35,701 bases of DNA. Origin: Gemmatimonadales bacterium. GTDB lineage: Bacteria > Gemmatimonadota > Gemmatimonadetes > Gemmatimonadales > GWC2-71-9. Of this stretch, positions 16,572 through 24,868 are shown piece by piece. A program made the position numbers and the translations under genes. Within the stretch, counting starts at the first letter, position 1; each line of letters starts with the position of its first letter. The DNA lies in the NCBI GenBank assembly GCA_036279355.1, contig DASUJH010000032.1, forward strand, positions 1 through 35,701, written 5' to 3'. The notes beneath the pieces were generated by a model. The model was not told where the DNA came from, made no database searches, and saw only the letters and a program-made list of their open reading frames with translations.

Positions 16572-17057
16572 ATGGACCAAGAACGGATCGCCTACACTCG
16601 CGTCGCGTCGGATGGGATCCGCGCCATGCTACAGCTGGAGGAGTATGTGAAACAGAGTGGACTCGAGCCGGGGCTGCTCGACCTGGTGAGGACTCGAGTG
16701 TCCGAGATCAACCGATGTGCGTACTGCATCGACATGCACACGAAGGACGCCCGGGCTCGGGGCGAGACGGAGCAGCGGCTCTACGAGCTCCCCGCCTGGC
16801 GCGAGACCCCGTTCTACAGTGATCGCGAGCGCGCGGCCCTCGCATGGGCGGAAGCGGTGACGGTACTCTCACAGAATTCGATTCCGAACGAGCTCTTTCA
16901 GCAGGCCCGCGGCCAGTTCAGTGAGAAGGAGTTGGTGGATCTGACCCTTGCCATCATCGCCATCAACAGCTGGAACCGCCTTGCCGTGCCCTTCCGCACA
17001 GTGCCCGGGACCTACAACCCGGCGCGGCATCATGGGCAGCAGCCCGTGCACCTGTAA
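16572..17057 (+). CDS. AhpD-like alkylhydroperoxidase family protein
   Basis: This 161-residue carboxymuconolactone decarboxylase fold protein has the active-site motif Cys49-Ala-Tyr-Cys52 with His56 (NRCAYCIDMHTKDAR). It is followed by the subfamily features LPAWRETPFYSDRERAALAWAEAVT and LTLAIIAINSWNRLAVPFR. It belongs to a different subfamily from the protein at 14808. It probably reduces peroxides with a thiol partner. GGAGGAG lies five bases before the ATG at 16572. A 7-bp hairpin follows the gene. Confidence 0.9.
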   Translation: MDQERIAYTRVASDGIRAMLQLEEYVKQSGLEPGLLDLVRTRVSEINRCAYCIDMHTKDARARGETEQRLYELPAWRETPFYSDRERAALAWAEAVTVLSQNSIPNELFQQARGQFSEKELVDLTLAIIAINSWNRLAVPFRTVPGTYNPARHHGQQPVHL

Positions 17058-17076
17058 CCTGCGGTCGTATCCTGAA

Positions 17077-17095
17077 TGACGAGAAAGGCTCGTCA
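17077..17095 (+). terminator. Hairpin after the second AhpD-like gene
   Basis: TGACGAG and CTCGTCA flank a 5-nt AAAGG loop 19 bp after the stop codon. There is no U-run, so a Rho-independent role is uncertain. Confidence 0.35.
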
Positions 17096-17304
17096 GAGGA
17101 TCGCGGCAGGGGTCGCACCCGCAGCAGCCAGGATATGCCGAGCGTAGCGAACGGGCTCGGCGAGTGTGAGATGGAAGGGAACCCAAATGATGAGGATGAG
17201 GAGCCGGGTGGCGGCACGAGCCGTTCGATTGGCTGGTGCACGTGCCTCAGCGGCGCTTCCGCTAGCGTCAGTCTTCAACGGGACTCTCCAATTCTCTACC
17301 GAAT

Positions 17305-18522
17305 GTGACAAACGCCGCGCTCACCAGCTCCGGTGCGCTCGCCACGTCCGCCGAATCCGTGGCCACGCCGAAGCGCGCCCGCATCGCGTCCGTCGACATC
17401 GTGCGCGGCATCGCCATGATCCTGATGGCGCTCGATCACACGCGAGAGTACTTCGGCGCCGCGGGGATCAACCCGACCAACCTCGCGCAAACGACGGTCC
17501 CGCTCTTCTTCACCCGCTGGATCACCCATGTCTGCGCGCCGATCTTCTTTCTGCTGACCGGCACCGGCGCGTATCTATCGCTGCGCAGAAAGTCGGTGCC
17601 TCAGCTCTCACGATTTCTGGCGACGCGTGGGCTCTGGCTGATCTTCGTGGAAGTCGTGCTGCTCCGCTGTCTCGGATGGCAGTTCAACTTCGACTATCAA
17701 GTGACGCTGCTGTTCGTCCTGTGGGCGCTCGGCTGGGCGATGATTGCGCTGTCGGTTCTGGTCTATCTCCCCGTGTCGGTCGTCGCCGCCTTCGGCCTTC
17801 TGCTGATCGCGGGCCACAATCTGCTCGACTCCGTACAGTCCACCAATCCTCTGTGGGTCATCCTGCACGCGCCCGGATTCGTGGCGGCGGCGCCACCGCA
17901 CGTGGTCTTCGTCGCGTACCCGCTCGTCCCCTGGATCGGCGTGACCGCGGCGGGCTACGTGCTGGGCCAGGTGTACGCCTGGGCGCCCGAGCGGCGGAAG
18001 GCGTTTCTCTGGCGGGCGGGGCTCGCCGCCGTCGCCGCATTCGTCGTCCTCCGCGCCGTCAACGTGTACGGCGACCCCTCGCGCTGGGCCGGGCAGCGGT
18101 CCGCCATCTTCACCGCGCTCTCGTTCGTCAACACCACCAAGTACCCGCCGTCGTTGCTCTTTCTGCTGATGACGCTGGGTCCCGCCCTGCTCGCGCTCCG
18201 GGCATTCGACGGACACATGCCGAGATGGGCGCGGCCGGTCGACGTCATCGGCAAGGTGCCGATGTTCTACTTCGTGCTGCACGTGCCGCTCATCCACCTG
18301 CTCGCCGTGATCGCCTGCTACGCCCGCTACGGCGACGCGCACTGGATGTTCCAGTCGCCGGCCCTCGACCGCTACCCCATCACGCAGCCGCCGGGATGGG
18401 GGTTCTCGCTCCCGGTCGTGTACCTGATCTGGGTAGGTGTCGTGATCGCGCTGTATCCGCTGTGCCGCTGGTTCGCCGGGGTGAAGCAGCGGCGCAGCGA
18501 TCCCTGGCTGAGCTATTTCTGA
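17305..18522 (+). CDS. DUF1624/HGSNAT-like membrane acyltransferase
   Basis: This 405-residue polytopic protein (about ten helices) opens with RIASVDIVRGIAMILMALDHTREYF, the signature of the DUF1624 and heparan-alpha-glucosaminide N-acetyltransferase-like families. The conserved Asp-His pair in ALDHTREYF resembles that used for transmembrane acetyl transfer. Other typical parts are PIFFLLTGTGAYLS, YPLVPWIGVTAAGYVLG and FYFVLHVPLIHLLAV. Substrate and product are unknown. The start is the GTG at 17305, with no strong ribosome-binding site. It ends the run of intact island genes. Confidence 0.85.
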   Translation: MTNAALTSSGALATSAESVATPKRARIASVDIVRGIAMILMALDHTREYFGAAGINPTNLAQTTVPLFFTRWITHVCAPIFFLLTGTGAYLSLRRKSVPQLSRFLATRGLWLIFVEVVLLRCLGWQFNFDYQVTLLFVLWALGWAMIALSVLVYLPVSVVAAFGLLLIAGHNLLDSVQSTNPLWVILHAPGFVAAAPPHVVFVAYPLVPWIGVTAAGYVLGQVYAWAPERRKAFLWRAGLAAVAAFVVLRAVNVYGDPSRWAGQRSAIFTALSFVNTTKYPPSLLFLLMTLGPALLALRAFDGHMPRWARPVDVIGKVPMFYFVLHVPLIHLLAVIACYARYGDAHWMFQSPALDRYPITQPPGWGFSLPVVYLIWVGVVIALYPLCRWFAGVKQRRSDPWLSYF

Positions 18523-18621
18523 GCACCGCGATGCTCCTGGACGCGATACGGCCCCGACGGATGTTGCCGCGCGTATTGCTGCTGGGTGCCGCGGGAATTT
18601 CCTGTGTGGCCGTTGCAGCGT
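18523..18621. other. Short region without a supported gene
   Basis: A plus-strand frame from 18531 contains a lipobox-like VAVAAC, but it quickly loses sense and overlaps the Fic remnant antisense. I do not call it. Confidence 0.3.
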
Positions 18622-18789
18622 GCTCCCCAGCGCGCGACCGGCTGCCTCGCTCAGGCCCTGGAGCTCCGGGGCGAAGGCGAGCGGCGGCTTGGGCGGAAGC
18701 GGCGCCGGGATGAAGGCGGCGTATCCCTCGGGGCCGCGCTGCTGGGTGACCCAGCGGCCGGTGCGAGTGACTCTGGACGTGGGCGCCAT
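18622..18789 (-). pseudogene. Fic-family N-terminal domain remnant
   Basis: From the ATG at 18789 the minus strand reads TRTGRWVTQQRGPEGYAAFI, then PAPLPPKPPL and ELQGLSEAAGRALG. This matches the Fic_N region that precedes the Fic AMP-transferase domain. Similarity stops after about 56 codons near 18622. The HPFxxGNGR catalytic motif is absent from the window, so this is a 5' fragment of a lost gene. The AT-rich operator-like patch directly upstream is intact. A longer open frame to 17608 exists only because it is antisense to the membrane protein gene. Confidence 0.55.
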
Positions 18790-18791
18790 GT

Positions 18792-18839
18792 TTTGATAGA
18801 GGAAATCGTTATCAAACGATAATCGACTTGCCTTTGATA
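18792..18839. promoter_or_regulatory. AT-rich TTTGATA cluster, operator-like
   Basis: TTTGATA occurs at 18792-18798 and 18833-18839, and its reverse complement TATCAAA at 18810-18816. The latter two flank an imperfect dyad around TCGTTATCAAACGATAATCG. This is the most AT-rich patch in its surroundings and lies immediately upstream of the Fic remnant, and also within 80 bp of the peptidase gene start on the other strand. Confidence 0.45.
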
Positions 18840-18905
18840 CCAACCCGGCTTATCCAAAGTTCGCATGTCCGCCTGGCACCGATGGCCGCCGCCGCACGGC
18901 CGGCG

Positions 18906-18911
18906 TATACT
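18906..18911 (+). promoter_or_regulatory. -10 box (TATACT) of a leaderless promoter
   Basis: TATACT is separated by only 6 nt from the ATG at 18918, so the transcript would start at the A of the start codon. No clear -35 is seen. Confidence 0.5.
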
Positions 18912-18917
18912 CCCGCC

Positions 18918-20603
18918 ATGCCACTCCACATCCGCTCGGTCCTGATCCCCCTGCTGTTTCTCGCCACGCTCGGCGCCCCCGTCGCCGCGCAGGCCAACGC
19001 CCCCACTAAGCCCGGCGTCATGCCGACTCGCCTCACCCTTGGCGGCCCGCCGCCGCGGGTACGCACCGAGGGGGAGCTCGCCGCCTTTCTCGACGAGCTG
19101 GAGGCGCAGGAGCTGATGGTCTACGAAGCCGATGGTCTCGAGGCCTACTACCAGTGGAAAGGCGAGACCCGGCACTTTGCCGGGCCGTTCGCGCGCCTTG
19201 CCGCCGATCTGGTGAGCCGGCGCGACTACGCCGCGGTCATCGATCGCTGGCGCGGAAAGGTGAAGGACAGCACTCTCGCCCGCCGGCTCGAGCTGCACCA
19301 CCGCGACTTTCTCGTCTCGCGCGTCAACCCGGCGCTCTCCATCGCGCTCGTCGATCTTCAGACCGCCATCCAGGACACCGTCGAGCAGTTACGCTTCACG
19401 GTGAACGGCGCCCGGCTCACGCGCACTGCGCTCTCGGCGCTCGTCGACACGAGCGCCGACCGATCGCTCCGCGAAGCGGCGTACCGCGCGCTGCCCCAGG
19501 TTTCCGCACACACGCGGGCGCCGATCGTGCGCGCCCTCGGCCTTCTCGACCGGATCGGCCGGCAGGAGGGATTCGCCAACGGCGCCGAGGCCGGGCTCAA
19601 CAACTCGAGCCTCGAGCCGGTGCAGGTAATGCACGATCTCGAGGCGTTCGAGCAGGCGACCCGCCCCGGCTACCTCGCCATCCTCGACCGGGTGAAGCAG
19701 GATCTCGCCATCAATCGTGTCGAGCCATGGGACATCGACTACTGGCTGCACCGGCAGGAGGCCGCCGCCGGCGACCGCGCGTGGCCCAAGGACTCGGGAC
19801 TCGCGCGGCTGCACGACCTCATGCACGCGATGGGATTCGCGGTGGACAGCCTGCCGATCGACATCAAGGTGTGGGACGTCCCGACCGGCGGCATCACCTT
19901 TCCAATCCGCCCGCCGCTCGAAGCCCGGTTGCTCACCAATCCATTTCCGGGCTCGCAGTTCTACGAGACGCTGTTCCACGAGTACGGCCACGCGCTCAAC
20001 TTCACGCTCATGCGGCACGACCTCCCCGCCGCCTTCTTCCGGGGAGACGAAACGCCGCTTGGCGAGGGCCTGGCGGAGACGCTGGGCCATTTCGCCTACG
20101 ACCACCACTGGCTCGCGCGGGCCGGCGGTGTGTCGACCGCGGACGCCGCCCGGCTCGAGGCGGTGGGCAAAATGCAGTTGCTGCTCTGGCTCCGGCGCAC
20201 GATCGCGCTCAACGCCTCGGCCGAGATCACGCACTACCTGCATCCTGCCGAGGACCTGGATTCGCTCTATGCGGCCACGTACCGGCGCTACGTCGGCGTG
20301 GAGCTGCCCGCGGGTGACTACTTCGCCACGCGCGACATGTTCGCGACCGGGCCGCTTTACTTCCAGTCGTACCTCTACGCGAACATGATCGCGGCGCAGT
20401 TGCGCGAGGCGATGCGCGCGCAGTTCGGCGTGGAGGACCTGACCCGCGAGCCGCGGGTCGCGAAATGGCTCACCGAGAAGTTCTTTGCGCAGGGCGCCGC
20501 CGTTCCCTGGCCCGAAAAGATTCGGCAGGCCACCGGACACCCGCTCTCGACGGACGCGCTGGTGCGCTATCTCGCCGCGGCGGCGCCCACGACCGTACAG
20601 TAG
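18918..20603 (+). CDS. Secreted zinc metallopeptidase, M3/M2-like (gluzincin)
   Basis: This 561-residue protein begins with a Sec signal peptide (residues 1-25, MPLHIRSVLIPLLFLATLGA ending in AQA), so it is exported. A largely helical body is followed by the zinc motif HEYGH (354-358) and the third ligand Glu384 or Glu387 in GEGLAETLGHF, an M3 (oligopeptidase) or M2 (ACE-like) arrangement. Substrate is unknown. The ATG at 18918 is fixed by the signal peptide and by the TATACT box 6 nt upstream, and earlier in-frame ATGs would lie before the promoter. The downstream GNAT gene is 20 bp away. Confidence 0.85.
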   Translation: MPLHIRSVLIPLLFLATLGAPVAAQANAPTKPGVMPTRLTLGGPPPRVRTEGELAAFLDELEAQELMVYEADGLEAYYQWKGETRHFAGPFARLAADLVSRRDYAAVIDRWRGKVKDSTLARRLELHHRDFLVSRVNPALSIALVDLQTAIQDTVEQLRFTVNGARLTRTALSALVDTSADRSLREAAYRALPQVSAHTRAPIVRALGLLDRIGRQEGFANGAEAGLNNSSLEPVQVMHDLEAFEQATRPGYLAILDRVKQDLAINRVEPWDIDYWLHRQEAAAGDRAWPKDSGLARLHDLMHAMGFAVDSLPIDIKVWDVPTGGITFPIRPPLEARLLTNPFPGSQFYETLFHEYGHALNFTLMRHDLPAAFFRGDETPLGEGLAETLGHFAYDHHWLARAGGVSTADAARLEAVGKMQLLLWLRRTIALNASAEITHYLHPAEDLDSLYAATYRRYVGVELPAGDYFATRDMFATGPLYFQSYLYANMIAAQLREAMRAQFGVEDLTREPRVAKWLTEKFFAQGAAVPWPEKIRQATGHPLSTDALVRYLAAAAPTTVQ

Positions 20604-20623
20604 ACACCGACGGGAACCGCGGA

Positions 20624-21118
20624 ATGAGCGAACCGTCGGATCAAGACCAGATGGTGCTGATCCGCGAGGTGACCGCGCCGCGAGAGGTCGCGCAGGTACG
20701 CTCGCTCTTCGCCGAGTACGGCGCCTCGCTCGGGTTCAGTCTCTGCTTTCAGGGTTTCGAGCAGGAGATGGCGGCGCTGCCGGGGATGTACGCCGCGCCG
20801 AGCGGGCGCCTGCTGCTCGCCACGATCCGCGGCGCGCCGGCGGGGTGCGCCGGGATGCACCGGCTGGGTGATGCCGTTGCCGAGATGAAGCGCCTCTACG
20901 TGCGGCCCGCGTTTCGCGGGCAGGGGCTCGGCCGCAGCCTCGCTGAGCGAATCGTATCGGACGCACGAGGGGCGGGATACCGCAGCATCCGCCTCGACAC
21001 GGTCGTCGGCCCGATGGACGCCGCGATCGCGCTGTACCGCGAGCTCGGCTTCAGGGACATCGCGCCCTATCGCGCGAACCCGGTGCCGGGCGCGCTGCAC
21101 ATGGAGCTGGAACTGTAG
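20624..21118 (+). CDS. GNAT family N-acetyltransferase
   Basis: This 164-residue GCN5-related acetyltransferase has the acetyl-CoA pyrophosphate-binding loop RPAFRGQGLGRSLAERI in motif A, preceded by the AEMKRLYV strand and followed by IRLDTVVGPMDAAIALYRELGF. Substrate cannot be predicted. It lies 20 bp after the peptidase gene in the same direction, probably co-transcribed. It converges with the large minus-strand gene, only 9 bp from its stop. Confidence 0.9.
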   Translation: MSEPSDQDQMVLIREVTAPREVAQVRSLFAEYGASLGFSLCFQGFEQEMAALPGMYAAPSGRLLLATIRGAPAGCAGMHRLGDAVAEMKRLYVRPAFRGQGLGRSLAERIVSDARGAGYRSIRLDTVVGPMDAAIALYRELGFRDIAPYRANPVPGALHMELEL

Positions 21119-21127
21119 GGCGCAGAA

Positions 21128-24100
21128 TCACACTTGCGCGGGCGTGGAGTAGATGGCCGCCGACTCGCTCGGCGCCCCCGCCTCCACCTGCGCCGCCGCG
21201 CGCACCGCCCGGTGAACCGGGTCCGCCCCGATCGTCCCCACCAATTCGTCCAGATACGCGGGCGCGCTCACCCGCTCGAGCTCGGCCCGCGCGTGCGTGA
21301 GCCGCGCCGCGATGCCGAGCCGCGCCGCCTCCTCCCGATGACCGGCGCGCGCGAGGAACGCCGTGAGGCTCCCGACGTGCCGCTCCCAGAGCGCCACGTC
21401 CCGCGCCTGCTTCACGGCGAGACGCTCCCGGTACCAGTCGCTCACGAGCAACGACTCGCGGGTGAAGAGCGCGCGCACCTCGGGATGGTTCGCGTCCTTT
21501 CCTTGGTGGTGCCCGTGCGCCATGATCGTGAGCAGGACCTGGAGCGGCGGGCAGAGGTCGTCGATGGTGCCGTCGGCGACGTACTGCTCCGCCACCCGTT
21601 GCTGCGCCTCCACGACGTTGTCCACCCCATCGGCAAAGACCGCCGGGTCCTGGATCTCGGGCTTCAGGATCTCCTCGGTGAACACCGCGGTCGGATTGTC
21701 GAACACCCGCCCGAAGAAGTTGTGGACGAACCTCGCCGTGATCCGCCAGCCGAGCCGGCTCGCCAGCACCTTACGTCCCTCGAACTCGTAGTCCTCGAGG
21801 CGTTCGAGATGGCCCGCCTCGATGAGCTGCCTGGGGTCGCGCTCGTGGGGAAAGAGCCGGCACCAGATCTCGGGGACGAGCAGGCTGATGTCGTGGTCCA
21901 CCCGGTATCGCGGCCCGATCACGCCGGCGGCCGAGCTGAACCCGGCGTAGCCTGTGAGTAGCATCGCGACCAGCGCGTTGTTGAGGTCGGCGGTCGCGGC
22001 GAGCGCGTTGAACGGTCCCTTGGTGAGCGCGCCCTCCGACCCCGCGCCCGTCGTGCTGGGCGAGCGGCCGGTGAGCGAGCAGACGTAGTCCATGAACAGC
22101 TCGGGCAACTCCTGATAGTGGATCGGCCCGAACACGCACAGTGGGCGCACGCCCGCGTCCGGCGCGTGATTGCGCCGGCCCGAGAGCACACCGATAACCG
22201 GAAAGAGCACCGACTCGTGGAGCGGCAACCGCCGATGCAGGCGCGCGCCCATCTCCGCCACGTACCGGTCGCGCGGGCGGGCCACGTCGGGCCGCACTTG
22301 CAGGTAGCGCGGATTCTTGGTGGGCTTGCCGTCCACGATCCGCGGCTCGGCCGAGCAGATGGAGTAGCCACCGTCGGTGCGGGCGGCGTTCTTCGACACG
22401 TGGCTGCGCATCGGCTGGGTGAAGGCGTCGTGGACTGCCACGTCCTCCAGGATGAGCCGCTCGTCCGCCGCCGTCAGCGGCCGGAAGTTGGAGCAGAAGA
22501 GCCCCGGCCGCGCCATGTCGTCCTCGGTCTGCCGGTCGAGGCCGGGATGGATCGCGTCGTCGGGGCGCTGAAAGAGCCGCCACTCGCAGTTCTGCGCCAG
22601 CTTGAGGCTCGGATGATCGTCGTAGTGATACGAGAGCCCGACGAGGCGCCCCGCCGGCACCACGACCGAGGCGGTGATGTCGTCCTCCATCTGCACCTTG
22701 TTGGCGGCGACGAAGTCCTGCCGCAACTTGTAGGTGCGCCACGCGCCGCTCGCCTCGCGGCCGATGCGGAGGTAGTTGGCCACGAGCCGCCGTCCCTCGT
22801 ACTTGAGCTCGTGCCCCGGCGCGCCGTTGATGATGTCCACGCTGAAATGGCGCCGCCAGTCGCGGCCCCACTCCTGCCGGTAGAAGCGCTTGATCACGAA
22901 CACGAGCGCGCGCACGTGGTTCGGAATGGTCTCGAGCCACGCGTTGTACTCCGGGGTGAACTCGGCAGGATTGGGTGTGAGCAGCTTGATGACCGAGCCG
23001 AGCGAGCGCTCGGGTGAAAGGAGGCGGCGCGAGGAGCCGCGGGCGGCGCCGGCGCGCAACTCGGGCAGGAGCGCATCGTCGTAGTTCCGGTCGAAGATGG
23101 CCTGGACCTGCGCCATGTCGTCGTCGAAGCTGCTCACGTAAAACGAGCCCGGCAGCACCGCGTCGGTGAGGCTCTTGCTGATCTCCGACTTGCCACCGCC
23201 CGAGACAGTGCACGGCTTGTGACAAAACGCGCCCTCCGGCACCGCGCCGATGAGCCGCCAGCTCGGCGCGGCGCGGTGCTTCACCATGCGCACCTTGTAG
23301 CCGCTCGGATGGATGTAGACGCGCCCCGGCAGGAGCTTGAGATGCTGCTCCGTGCCGCCGCTCGTCCAGCGGACGTCCTGCCGATGGACGTCGATCTCCA
23401 TGTCCTCCGGCATGTAGTGGATTTCGGGATGCACCGCGTCGGTCGCGTAGCCCGACTCGTGTCGCACCGCGCGGTCGCCGAGCAGGGTGAGCACCTCCTC
23501 GTAGGTGTGGCCGGTGCTCACCATCCGCGCGAGATCGGGGACGAACCGGTCGCCCAGATTGAACGTGGCAAAGGCGAGCGCGCCGCCCGCATGCTCCTCC
23601 TCCGCGAGCCCGAACAGATTGGCGCTGTAGCCGATCTGGGTCTTCACTTCCTTCTTGCAGTAGCCGAAATAGTTGTCGGCCAGGATCGTCACCATCACGC
23701 CTTCCATGCCGCGCGAGGTGATCTTGAACGGCCGGCCATCGTTGTAGAGCTCGGCCTCGTCGGTCCAGCACATGCCGGCGGCACGCTCCGCATCGGTGGC
23801 ACGGCTCGCGTGCGGGAGGCCGAGATCGATCTTCCGGAGCCGGGTGAGATGGGGCGCCAGGATCACGCAGCCGCTGTGGCCGGTCCAGCCATCGACGTCG
23901 AGCGCTGCGTCGTTGGCCGGCAGGTACGGGTCGCCCGCATTGGCAAAGATGCTCTCGACGAAATCGAGGTTCGACACGAGGCCGCCGGGCACGAAGAAGC
24001 GGACCTCGGTGCGCTTTTCGGGTGAGACGTTGGGGACCGCGGGACAGACGAGCGGCCGGAGGAGCAGCGAGACCATGGTCTCGGCCGGCTCCGCCCAGTC

Positions 24101-24673
24101 GGCCGAAAAGGGAAGGCGGGTGAGGTGTGCCGGCGGGCGCAGCGCCTCTTTGAGCAGGCGCAGATACGCCACGAGCGGCACGCGCACCTTGTCCCCGGGA
24201 ATCGGCAGCCCGCCCTCGGCCACGTGGAAGACGCCCTGCGTGGTGCGCCGATCGTTGATCGGATTGTGGAGCACGCCATTGTCGAGGCGATAGCTCGAGA
24301 CCAGCTCGTTGTGCCACTCGTTTCCGTCGAGGGGCAGCGAGAGCTCGCGCGCGAGCCCGTACCGATCGAGGATCAGCGTTTCGGCGGGAAGGCGGATCGG
24401 ATCGGAAAACCCCGCGGCCGCGCGCAGCCAATCGATGTAGTCCTGGATGCGGCGGTCGGCGGGGCAGAGGTGCTCCGAGAGGAGCCGGGTCTGCTCGCGG
24501 TAGCGGGCAAAGAGATCGCCGGCCAGGTGAAGCGCGTCGGCGTCGCCTGCGTCCATTGGTACCTGGACGCCCATCGCCGCCAGCTTGAGCAGGATCGAGC
24601 GGATCGCGGTCCGCCGCTCCGGCAGCCACGGGGTGCCGTCGGGCCTGAGTCCCACCGAACGCTCGAGATCCAT
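21128..24673 (-). CDS. Large protein, candidate PPi-type phosphoenolpyruvate carboxykinase
   Basis: This is a 1181-residue (about 130 kDa) cytosolic protein with no signal or membrane segment. I propose the PPi-dependent PEPCK family known from Entamoeba and Propionibacterium, which interconverts PEP + CO2 + Pi and oxaloacetate + PPi. Supporting points are the family size, a P-loop-like SGGGKSEISKS (residues 491-501) after a conserved CHKPC, and a metal-site-like region, ITSRGMEGVMVTILADNYFG (318-337), then CKKEVKTQIGYSAN. It has little similarity to ATP- or GTP-PEPCK, as expected. This is recognition from memory, not an alignment. The start is the ATG at 24673 with AAGGAGG seven bases upstream. 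A 17-bp palindrome lies just before that site. Confidence 0.6.
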   Translation of the reverse strand: MDLERSVGLRPDGTPWLPERRTAIRSILLKLAAMGVQVPMDAGDADALHLAGDLFARYREQTRLLSEHLCPADRRIQDYIDWLRAAAGFSDPIRLPAETLILDRYGLARELSLPLDGNEWHNELVSSYRLDNGVLHNPINDRRTTQGVFHVAEGGLPIPGDKVRVPLVAYLRLLKEALRPPAHLTRLPFSADWAEPAETMVSLLLRPLVCPAVPNVSPEKRTEVRFFVPGGLVSNLDFVESIFANAGDPYLPANDAALDVDGWTGHSGCVILAPHLTRLRKIDLGLPHASRATDAERAAGMCWTDEAELYNDGRPFKITSRGMEGVMVTILADNYFGYCKKEVKTQIGYSANLFGLAEEEHAGGALAFATFNLGDRFVPDLARMVSTGHTYEEVLTLLGDRAVRHESGYATDAVHPEIHYMPEDMEIDVHRQDVRWTSGGTEQHLKLLPGRVYIHPSGYKVRMVKHRAAPSWRLIGAVPEGAFCHKPCTVSGGGKSEISKSLTDAVLPGSFYVSSFDDDMAQVQAIFDRNYDDALLPELRAGAARGSSRRLLSPERSLGSVIKLLTPNPAEFTPEYNAWLETIPNHVRALVFVIKRFYRQEWGRDWRRHFSVDIINGAPGHELKYEGRRLVANYLRIGREASGAWRTYKLRQDFVAANKVQMEDDITASVVVPAGRLVGLSYHYDDHPSLKLAQNCEWRLFQRPDDAIHPGLDRQTEDDMARPGLFCSNFRPLTAADERLILEDVAVHDAFTQPMRSHVSKNAARTDGGYSICSAEPRIVDGKPTKNPRYLQVRPDVARPRDRYVAEMGARLHRRLPLHESVLFPVIGVLSGRRNHAPDAGVRPLCVFGPIHYQELPELFMDYVCSLTGRSPSTTGAGSEGALTKGPFNALAATADLNNALVAMLLTGYAGFSSAAGVIGPRYRVDHDISLLVPEIWCRLFPHERDPRQLIEAGHLERLEDYEFEGRKVLASRLGWRITARFVHNFFGRVFDNPTAVFTEEILKPEIQDPAVFADGVDNVVEAQQRVAEQYVADGTIDDLCPPLQVLLTIMAHGHHQGKDANHPEVRALFTRESLLVSDWYRERLAVKQARDVALWERHVGSLTAFLARAGHREEAARLGIAARLTHARAELERVSAPAYLDELVGTIGADPVHRAVRAAAQVEAGAPSESAAIYSTPAQV

Positions 24674-24700
24674 TGTCGCGCCTCCTTGCCGCGAGTTCGT

Positions 24701-24717
24701 TTGATGCACTGCATCAA
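24701..24717. promoter_or_regulatory. Perfect 17-bp palindrome, putative operator
   Basis: TTGATGCACTGCATCAA has 8-bp arms around a single centre base. It lies 27 bp before the start codon of the large minus-strand gene, and its edge touches the putative -10 (GACATT, 24716-24721), so a bound dimer would block transcription. The shape suits a GntR- or LacI-type dimer. It is not an FNR box, whose TTGAT/ATCAA half-sites are 4 bp apart rather than 7. Confidence 0.6.
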
Positions 24718-24744
24718 TGTCTCCCGGATTTGCGCGTCCGTCAA
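24716..24744 (-). promoter_or_regulatory. Putative promoter of the PEPCK-like gene
   Basis: TTGACG (24739-24744, minus strand) is followed after 17 bp by GACATT (24716-24721). The -10 is a weak match, but the spacing and the overlapping palindrome make it credible. Confidence 0.4.
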
Positions 24745-24776
24745 ATCGCCGTGGAGATGGTGGGGGCACCAAACGC

Positions 24777-24814
24777 CGAACCCCGCTTCGACTTGGGGCA
24801 TCGAGCGGGGTTCG
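24777..24814 (-). other. 11-bp stem-loop upstream of the PEPCK-like gene
   Basis: CGAACCCCGCT (24777-24787) and AGCGGGGTTCG (24804-24814) pair perfectly around a 16-nt loop. It lies upstream of the putative promoter, so it would act on transcripts read through from the preceding gene. Confidence 0.5.
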
Positions 24815-24834
24815 CGAGTGGCGGGTGTCTGATG

Positions 24835-24857
24835 CCGCGGGGGCGCCTCCCCCGCGG
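24835..24857 (-). terminator. 9-bp GC hairpin after the small membrane protein gene
   Basis: CCGCGGGGG and CCCCCGCGG flank a 5-nt loop, 11 bp after the stop of the gene at 24869-25246. There is no U-tract. Confidence 0.5.
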
Positions 24858-24868
24858 TGTGCGGGCGT

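Noticed and set aside
18531-18713. Plus-strand lipoprotein-like frame with VAVAAC
   Set aside because: It loses sense after the lipobox and overlaps the better supported Fic remnant on the other strand.
24701-24717. FNR/NNR-type box controlling the PEPCK-like gene
   Set aside because: The half-sites TTGAT and ATCAA are present but 7 bp apart. The consensus spacing is 4 bp.
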